This document shows, in pieces, positions 5,979 through 9,820 of a DNA stretch of 9,820 nt. Origin of the DNA: Bacteroidota bacterium (lineage in GTDB: Bacteria > Bacteroidota > Ignavibacteria > Ignavibacteriales > Ignavibacteriaceae). The stretch is from the NCBI GenBank assembly GCA_023433685.1, contig JAEYUD010000116.1, positions 1 through 9,820 of the forward strand, written 5' to 3'. Under the pieces are notes generated by a model. That model was given only the letters and a program-made list of their open reading frames with translations, was not told the origin of the DNA and ran no database searches. A program made the position numbers and the translations under genes. Within the stretch, counting starts at the first letter, position 1. Every line of letters starts with the position of its first letter.

Positions 5979-8222
5979 TTATTTTTCCTTCATGGTGAAA
6001 GAGCCGTCCCAATCATCCGGTGGCGGGTCGTTCTTCAGATAATTTATCCGCCGTAGGAACTCAAGTGAAGCCGGATCACCGGGTTTCAACCTGACACACT
6101 GATTGAAGAGCTCTTCGCTTTTCCCGAAACTTTTCACAAAGTAGAGCTGAAGTGCCTGATCGAATGTTTCAAGGTATTCGGCATACTGTCTGAACACACC
6201 ATCGGAAATAACCTCGTAAACTTTCACCGAATGGTTTTTCCCTTTAACCTTGATTATATCCAAAGCGCGGGTGCGGATATCCGAATTTTTAATCTTGTCA
6301 TAGACCGTTTCCGATATCATGATGTTCACACCGTAAAGTTTTCCGGCACCTTCGAGCCGAGAGGCAAGATTCACCGTATCACCCACCACTGTGTAATCGA
6401 AGACCTGTTGCGAACCCATGTTCCCGAGGATGACGCCCCCTGTGTTAATCCCCACTCTCATTCTTATTTCGGGGAACCCGGGGTTTGCCCGGTTTTTGTT
6501 CAACTCGCCACACTTCCTCTGCATCTCAAGGGCAGCCTTCACCGCGGCAGTTTCGTGCCCGTCAAAATGAAGGGGGGCACCGAACTCTGCCATTATCGCG
6601 TCACCAATGTATTTGTCGATTATTCCCCCGTTATCAGTTACTATCTTCGTCATCTCGGTGAAATATTCATTCAGCGCTTTAACCAGATCAGCGGGTTTTG
6701 TAGATTCGGAAATGGTGGTGAAACCGGCGATATCTGAAAAAAGCACCGTCAATTCTCTCTCTTCACCTCCAAGTTTAAGGCTCTCGGGGTTGTCGATCAG
6801 CCTGTCAACAACTGATGGTGAAAGATATCTGGAAAATGCTGATTTTATGAATGACTGCTCTTTGGCGGCTGTGTACTGAACGGTGACCAGAAGAGCCAGG
6901 TATGCCCCAAGGATGTTCGCCTGAAAAGTGATCAGTGGAAAGATCATCCTTTCAGTCACCAGATAATAGGAAAACGGGATTGAAAGAATGATAACCAGCC
7001 CGAAAAGGGTGTGGAAGTATAACCCGTTCTTAAAAACAGATACTCCGATGAGCACCAAAGTCACAATAAAAATGGCAAACATGAACCATGAGTTTTTCAC
7101 CGCTTTGAAGAATGAGTCGGTCATCAGCGCGTTCATCAGCGCGGCGTGGATCACCACAAGAGGCGCGGCGTTATCGAGCGTGGTGGGACCCGAGTCGGAA
7201 ATACCGGTGGAGACATCACCAATGAAAACCACATTTCCTTCAAAAAAAGTTGTCAGTTCATCAGTAAGTTCCGGGTTTTCAGCCCGGGAGATGAAGTTCT
7301 TTATCTCCATTTTTCTTTTGTCATCCTGCCACTTCACCGGGTAAGGGATGTAGGTCTGACCATGCTCATCTATCGGGATCACCACATCCTTCTCGAGTTT
7401 ACTCTCTTTCAGCGCGGGAATGGTGAGCGATTCCCCCCAGTTGATAATTATACTGTCAGGATCGACCTGAAAAATTTTGCAGAACATCGCGATGGTCGTT
7501 GTGGGGATGTAGCCCGAATCAAGCTTCAGCACGAGCGGATAAAAACGGTATACACCATCCGACTCTGAAAGGGCGGTTATATGCCCCGAGGTGGCAGCCG
7601 CGGCTGCAAATCTGTCTTCTTGTGCCAACCCCCTCCCAGCGTAAAAAGGTTCACCAATTCCATTCTCTTTCGGAAATATCCTGAATTCCTTCATCAGCCG
7701 CGAGTAGTATGTTCCCTCCCTCTCGAATCCTGAGTGCTTTTCAAGTGAGGCGGAGAATCCCGCGGGAAGGCAGATGTTACCCGCATCGCGCAGCGCGGAA
7801 GCGAAGATCGAGTCAGACTTATTGTCAGAAGGACGTGCAAAAATTATATCAAACATCACAGCGTCAGGTGAAAATGACGCGAGATCATTTATCGCTGTCG
7901 CGAGAAATTTCCTGTCTAACTGGTTTGATTTAAGGTACTCGTAGGTAAGGTCGTTGATATTAAGAAAAACGACCCTTGAAGAAGGCTTTGGGGTGGTTCC
8001 GTTTTCATTGGCGTAGCGGTAAAGCACGTCCCCCGCTTTATTGTCGAGAGAGTTACCTGCAAGATTGAAAAGGAAGTGTAAAATTGCCTGCACAAGCAGT
8101 ACAACCAGACCCACAACAATGAGTGTCTTTACTGAGTAGCGACTTCTGAAAACCAAGTGTCCGCGCTTTCCAAAAAAAGAAGATTCAGCATTTAAATTGC
8201 GTAAATGGAACGAAATTATCAA
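5979..8222 (-). CDS. CHASE2-domain class III adenylate/guanylate cyclase
   Basis: 747 residues. One membrane helix (about 32-54), an extracytoplasmic CHASE2 sensor (about 57-365), three closely spaced helices (about 377-450), a short linker with RYLSPSVVDRL, then a class III cyclase domain (about 488-672) and a C-terminal helical tail ending in DDWDGSFTMKEK. Catalytic residues are all present: metal-binding Asp497 (LFSDIAGFT) and Asp541 (KYIGDAIMAEFG), base-reading Lys537 and Asp609 (FDYTVVGD), and transition-state Asn618 and Arg622 (VNLASRLEG). The Lys/Asp pair favours ATP, so cAMP is the likely product. CHASE2 ligands are unknown. The frame is closed by a stop just upstream at 8232-8234 and contains no early ATG, so TTG at 8220-8222 is used (TTG near 8156 is an alternative). 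It probably leads a two-gene unit with the TPR-CHAT gene. Confidence 0.9.
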   Translation of the reverse strand: MIISFHLRNLNAESSFFGKRGHLVFRSRYSVKTLIVVGLVVLLVQAILHFLFNLAGNSLDNKAGDVLYRYANENGTTPKPSSRVVFLNINDLTYEYLKSNQLDRKFLATAINDLASFSPDAVMFDIIFARPSDNKSDSIFASALRDAGNICLPAGFSASLEKHSGFEREGTYYSRLMKEFRIFPKENGIGEPFYAGRGLAQEDRFAAAAATSGHITALSESDGVYRFYPLVLKLDSGYIPTTTIAMFCKIFQVDPDSIIINWGESLTIPALKESKLEKDVVIPIDEHGQTYIPYPVKWQDDKRKMEIKNFISRAENPELTDELTTFFEGNVVFIGDVSTGISDSGPTTLDNAAPLVVIHAALMNALMTDSFFKAVKNSWFMFAIFIVTLVLIGVSVFKNGLYFHTLFGLVIILSIPFSYYLVTERMIFPLITFQANILGAYLALLVTVQYTAAKEQSFIKSAFSRYLSPSVVDRLIDNPESLKLGGEERELTVLFSDIAGFTTISESTKPADLVKALNEYFTEMTKIVTDNGGIIDKYIGDAIMAEFGAPLHFDGHETAAVKAALEMQRKCGELNKNRANPGFPEIRMRVGINTGGVILGNMGSQQVFDYTVVGDTVNLASRLEGAGKLYGVNIMISETVYDKIKNSDIRTRALDIIKVKGKNHSVKVYEVISDGVFRQYAEYLETFDQALQLYFVKSFGKSEELFNQCVRLKPGDPASLEFLRRINYLKNDPPPDDWDGSFTMKEK

Positions 8223-8247
8223 GTGATCGTGTCACACAATTAACTAA

Positions 8248-8318
8248 TTGTCATATTATCTGCCATATTGGCACAGTATGACAAACTTGCAGAAAAAATT
8301 TGTCATTTTGTCTGCCAT
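8248..8318. promoter_or_regulatory. Duplicated upstream activator element (TGNCA half-sites)
   Basis: TTGTCATATTATCTGCCAT (8248-8266) and TTGTCATTTTGTCTGCCAT (8300-8318) match at 17 of 19 positions and lie 52 bp apart, about five helical turns. In each, TGTCA and TGCCA are 12 bp apart. The inner part holds inverted half-sites (TGGCA at 8269, TGACA at 8279), giving inverted repeats such as 8248-8255 with 8277-8284. Relative to the start site predicted from the sigma-54 boxes, the pair lies at about -157 to -87, where enhancer-binding activators usually bind. Confidence 0.6.
8255..8284 (-). promoter_or_regulatory. Candidate sigma-70 promoter for the cyclase gene
   Basis: On the minus strand TTGTCA (complement of 8279-8284) and GATAAT (complement of 8255-8260) are 18 bp apart, each one base from the TTGACA/TATAAT consensus. 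Transcription would start about 25 bp before the TTG start codon. The boxes lie inside the TGNCA half-site cluster of the divergent heat-shock promoter, so the two directions may compete. Confidence 0.45.
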
Positions 8319-8377
8319 TACGTCATGCACTTTTAACCCAATTCGAGTGAAAATGTATTTTTTGAGCGATTTTGAGT

Positions 8378-8394
8378 TTGGCACGCTCTTTGTA
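8378..8394 (+). promoter_or_regulatory. Sigma-54 (RpoN) -24/-12 promoter of the Hsp20 operon
   Basis: TTGGCACGCTCTTTGTA matches the consensus YTGGCACGNNNNTTGCW at every fixed base except the C of the -12 GC pair, which is T. Spacing between the GG and GT elements is canonical. Transcription would start near 8405, leaving a leader of about 48 nt that ends in GGAG before the ATG. Confidence 0.7.
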
Positions 8395-8452
8395 GTATAT
8401 ATGCCAAAGAGTTCAACAACCAATTAAGAAATTAACTATAGGAGACACAACA

Positions 8453-8884
8453 ATGAGAACATTAGTCTATAATCCAATGAAAGAGATGTTAAGAATGAGC
8501 AACGCAATTGCTGATTCACTCGAAAGAGAATTCAACTCTGCTTTTTCGAAGCCGGCAGTTTTCAGCCCAAGAGCTGACATTACCGAGAAGGATGGCGTGG
8601 TAGGCATCCACCTCGAACTCCCCGGTCTTAAAAAAGAGGATATCAAATTGACCGTTGTCGAGAACACCATTACAGTTGAGGGAGAGAAAAAGCTGGTAAA
8701 CGATGAGAACACCCGCTACTTCATCAGCGAGAGGATTTCCGGTTCATTCAAGCGCAGCTTCAAAATGCCGTTCGAAGTTGACAGAAACAGCGTAGAGGCT
8801 TCATTTGCTGACGGAATTCTTACCGTCACTTTGAAAAAAGCAGAAAAAGAACCTGAAACAAACAAAAACATTGAAATAAAATAA
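8453..8884 (+). CDS. Small heat-shock protein, Hsp20/alpha-crystallin family (first of pair)
   Basis: 143 residues, typical length. A short variable N-terminus (MRTLVYNPMKEMLRMSNAI) is followed by the alpha-crystallin domain at about 38-130: PRADITEKDGVVGIHLELPGL, then ISGSFKRSFKMP and the signature ASFADGILTVTL. The C-terminal tail ends in IEIK, an I-x-I-type anchor for oligomer assembly. The protein is an ATP-independent cytoplasmic holdase that keeps unfolding proteins soluble. GGAG eight bases before the ATG is a good ribosome-binding site. It is the first gene after the sigma-54-type promoter and is followed 19 bp later by a second Hsp20. Confidence 0.93.
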   Translation: MRTLVYNPMKEMLRMSNAIADSLEREFNSAFSKPAVFSPRADITEKDGVVGIHLELPGLKKEDIKLTVVENTITVEGEKKLVNDENTRYFISERISGSFKRSFKMPFEVDRNSVEASFADGILTVTLKKAEKEPETNKNIEIK

Positions 8885-8903
8885 GTTCGAAAGGAGAACA
8901 GCC

Positions 8904-9314
8904 ATGTCACAGGATTTGAATAAAACAGTTAACGAAGAATCAGTTGTAAAAGTAACGGAGGATACCTGGAAAGAGGCTTTCGACAAGGAGAACTGGATAC
9001 TCCCGGAGGTTAACCTCCTCGAAGATGACGAGGCCTTCTATGTGGTTGCCTCAATGCCCGGAGTGAAGAAAGACGATGTAAGGATAAAATTAGAGAACGG
9101 CAACCTCGTGATCATGGGCAGGATCGAAAGGTCAAAGTTCGAGAATAGAAAGATTCTCCTCAAAGAGATAAACACAGGCAACTTCTACCGCAAATTCAAG
9201 GTTGCCGACTCGATCGATACCGACAACGTTGACGCCTCATTCGAAGAAGGTCAACTGATCCTTAGACTCGCGAAACACGAGCGGATCAAACCAAAGACCA
9301 TAGAAATAAAGTAA
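8904..9314 (+). CDS. Small heat-shock protein, Hsp20/alpha-crystallin family (second of pair)
   Basis: 136 residues. An acidic N-terminus of about 33 residues precedes an alpha-crystallin domain at about 34-125 (LPEVNLLEDDEAFYVVASMPGVKKDDVRI in two parts, TGNFYRKFKVADSI, ASFEEGQLILRL), and the protein ends in PKTIEIK with the same I-x-I anchor as its neighbour. AGGAG seven bases before the ATG supports the start. The two proteins are clearly diverged, with different N-termini and only moderate similarity in the shared domain, which suggests distinct roles, perhaps in mixed oligomers. It lies in the same operon, upstream of the terminator hairpin. Confidence 0.9.
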   Translation: MSQDLNKTVNEESVVKVTEDTWKEAFDKENWILPEVNLLEDDEAFYVVASMPGVKKDDVRIKLENGNLVIMGRIERSKFENRKILLKEINTGNFYRKFKVADSIDTDNVDASFEEGQLILRLAKHERIKPKTIEIK

Positions 9315-9332
9315 AAGCTCAAAAAATAAAAC

Positions 9333-9368
9333 AAAAAGAGCGCGGTTGATGATGTCCGCGCTCTTTTT
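9333..9368. terminator. Perfect bidirectional intrinsic terminator
   Basis: AAAAAGAGCGCGG (9333-9345) and CCGCGCTCTTTTT (9356-9368) pair perfectly over 13 bp around a 10-nt loop. The GC-rich core is flanked by A on one side and T on the other, so it can end both the rightward Hsp20 operon and the leftward gene that stops at 9391. Confidence 0.95.
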
Positions 9369-9390
9369 GCTTTAAATATTTCCGGAAGGT

Positions 9391-9820
9391 TTACTTCATC
9401 AATATCATTTTACGGACTGATGTGTAGCCACCTGAACGGAGTTCATAAAGATAAAGTCCGCTTGGCAGGTCAGCCGCTTCAAATGTTACCTGATAGTTTC
9501 CGGCTTCTTTGTAACCTTCTACGAGGCTCCTTACCTTCTGACCCAGCGAGTTATAAACAGTTATCTCAACATCACCCGCTACAGGTATCGCGTAACGGAT
9601 AACGGTCGCCGGATTGAACGGGTTGGGGAAGTTCTGGGAGAGACCGTAGGTCTCGGGTGTCCCTGACAACTCCTGTTCCACATCTGTTACTGTATAACGG
9701 GCGAACTGAAGGTCATCAAAATAGAGGATACCGAGGTTCTTTTTACCCGGAGTCCAGGTCAGCTGGTAACTGTCGAAACTCAACGGTGGCTCGAGCGACC
9801 CGTTTCCGATCCAGTTACCC
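9391..9820 (-). CDS. Secreted protein with T9SS type A sorting domain (5' part beyond window)
   Basis: The frame stays open to the right edge, so this is the C-terminal 143 or so residues of a longer protein; the TTG at 9783 is an internal Leu, not a start. The visible part begins GNWIGNGSLEPPLSFDSYQ in the last 110 bases and continues to NLGILYFDDLQFARYTV. That segment ends like a beta-sandwich (carbohydrate-binding type) domain of a surface enzyme. The last 80 or so residues are a type IX secretion sorting domain: NFPNPFNPATVIRYAIP, VEITVYNSLGQKVRSL, LPSGLYLYEL, and a final VRKMILMK. Such domains direct export across the outer membrane and are removed on delivery. The function of the missing main part cannot be told. 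Confidence 0.9.
   Translation of the reverse strand, partial: GNWIGNGSLEPPLSFDSYQLTWTPGKKNLGILYFDDLQFARYTVTDVEQELSGTPETYGLSQNFPNPFNPATVIRYAIPVAGDVEITVYNSLGQKVRSLVEGYKEAGNYQVTFEAADLPSGLYLYELRSGGYTSVRKMILMK

Noticed and set aside
5968..5980. AAGGG-AGT-CCCTT hairpin at the end of the cyclase gene
   Set aside because: The T-rich flank is on the plus strand, where no gene is transcribed; on the cyclase strand no T-run follows, and it overlaps the stop codon.
6231..7568. Several long plus-strand frames opposite the cyclase gene
   Set aside because: The minus strand encodes an uninterrupted, motif-complete CHASE2 cyclase; the plus frames are its antisense shadows.
8223..8235. GTGA-N5-TCAC as a CRP (cAMP receptor) site beside the cyclase start
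   Set aside because: CRP sites need a 6-bp spacer (TGTGA-N6-TCACA); here it is 5, and the outer bases do not match.
8405..8452. RNA thermometer in the Hsp20 leader
   Set aside because: I found no stretch that pairs well with the GGAG ribosome-binding site; only weak AT-rich pairing such as AATT with AATT is possible.
9391..9783. A complete 130-residue protein starting at the TTG at 9783
   Set aside because: The frame continues without a stop to the window edge and encodes a plausible protein (GNWIGNGSLEPP), so the gene starts beyond the window.

Overview
The window looks like chromosomal DNA from the Bacteroidota/Chlorobi/Ignavibacteria side of the bacterial tree. The main clue is the gene entering from the right edge, which ends in a type A type IX secretion (T9SS) sorting domain with an NFPNPFNPATVIRY-type start and a GLYLYEL...KMILMK-type end, a form I associate most with Ignavibacteria. 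Secreted TPR-CHAT, CHASE2-cyclase and Wzi-like barrel proteins fit the same origin. This assignment is inference; there is no rRNA, tRNA or marker gene here.

Layout. 1-307 is a gene-free patch of several repeat types: a 7-bp tandem, a GC-rich palindrome seen three times, a 54-bp direct repeat and a G-quadruplex-type motif. 308-619 (-) is a small exported protein with four Cys-Pro-Tyr motifs. 740-3152 (+) is a coupled pair, a TauE/SafE-type membrane transporter followed 1 bp later by a Wzi-like outer-membrane protein. 3268-4080 (+) is an orphan Cas6-like protein that appears to lack the usual catalytic residues. Convergent with it and overlapping it by 19 bp is a TPR protein whose C-terminal CHAT domain stops before its catalytic part (4062-5906, -). 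Upstream of that on the same strand is an intact CHASE2 adenylate/guanylate cyclase (5979-8222, -). 8453-9314 (+) is a pair of small heat-shock proteins. They are preceded by a sigma-54-type promoter with a duplicated upstream element and followed by a perfect 13-bp terminator hairpin shared with the convergent T9SS cargo gene (9391-window end, -).

How the parts work together. The cyclase and TPR-CHAT genes probably form one transcription unit, giving an envelope sensor that makes a cyclic nucleotide next to an exported TPR scaffold. The Hsp20 pair is a stress operon probably driven by an enhancer-binding protein and RpoN encoded elsewhere. The most unusual feature is the Cas6-like gene: no CRISPR array or other cas gene is visible, its Tyr/His/Lys triad positions appear substituted, and its RNA-binding glycine-rich loop is kept. 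Its neighbour belongs to a domain class (TPR-CHAT) known from type III-E CRISPR systems, but this copy has a signal peptide and a truncated CHAT, so a functional CRISPR link is speculative.
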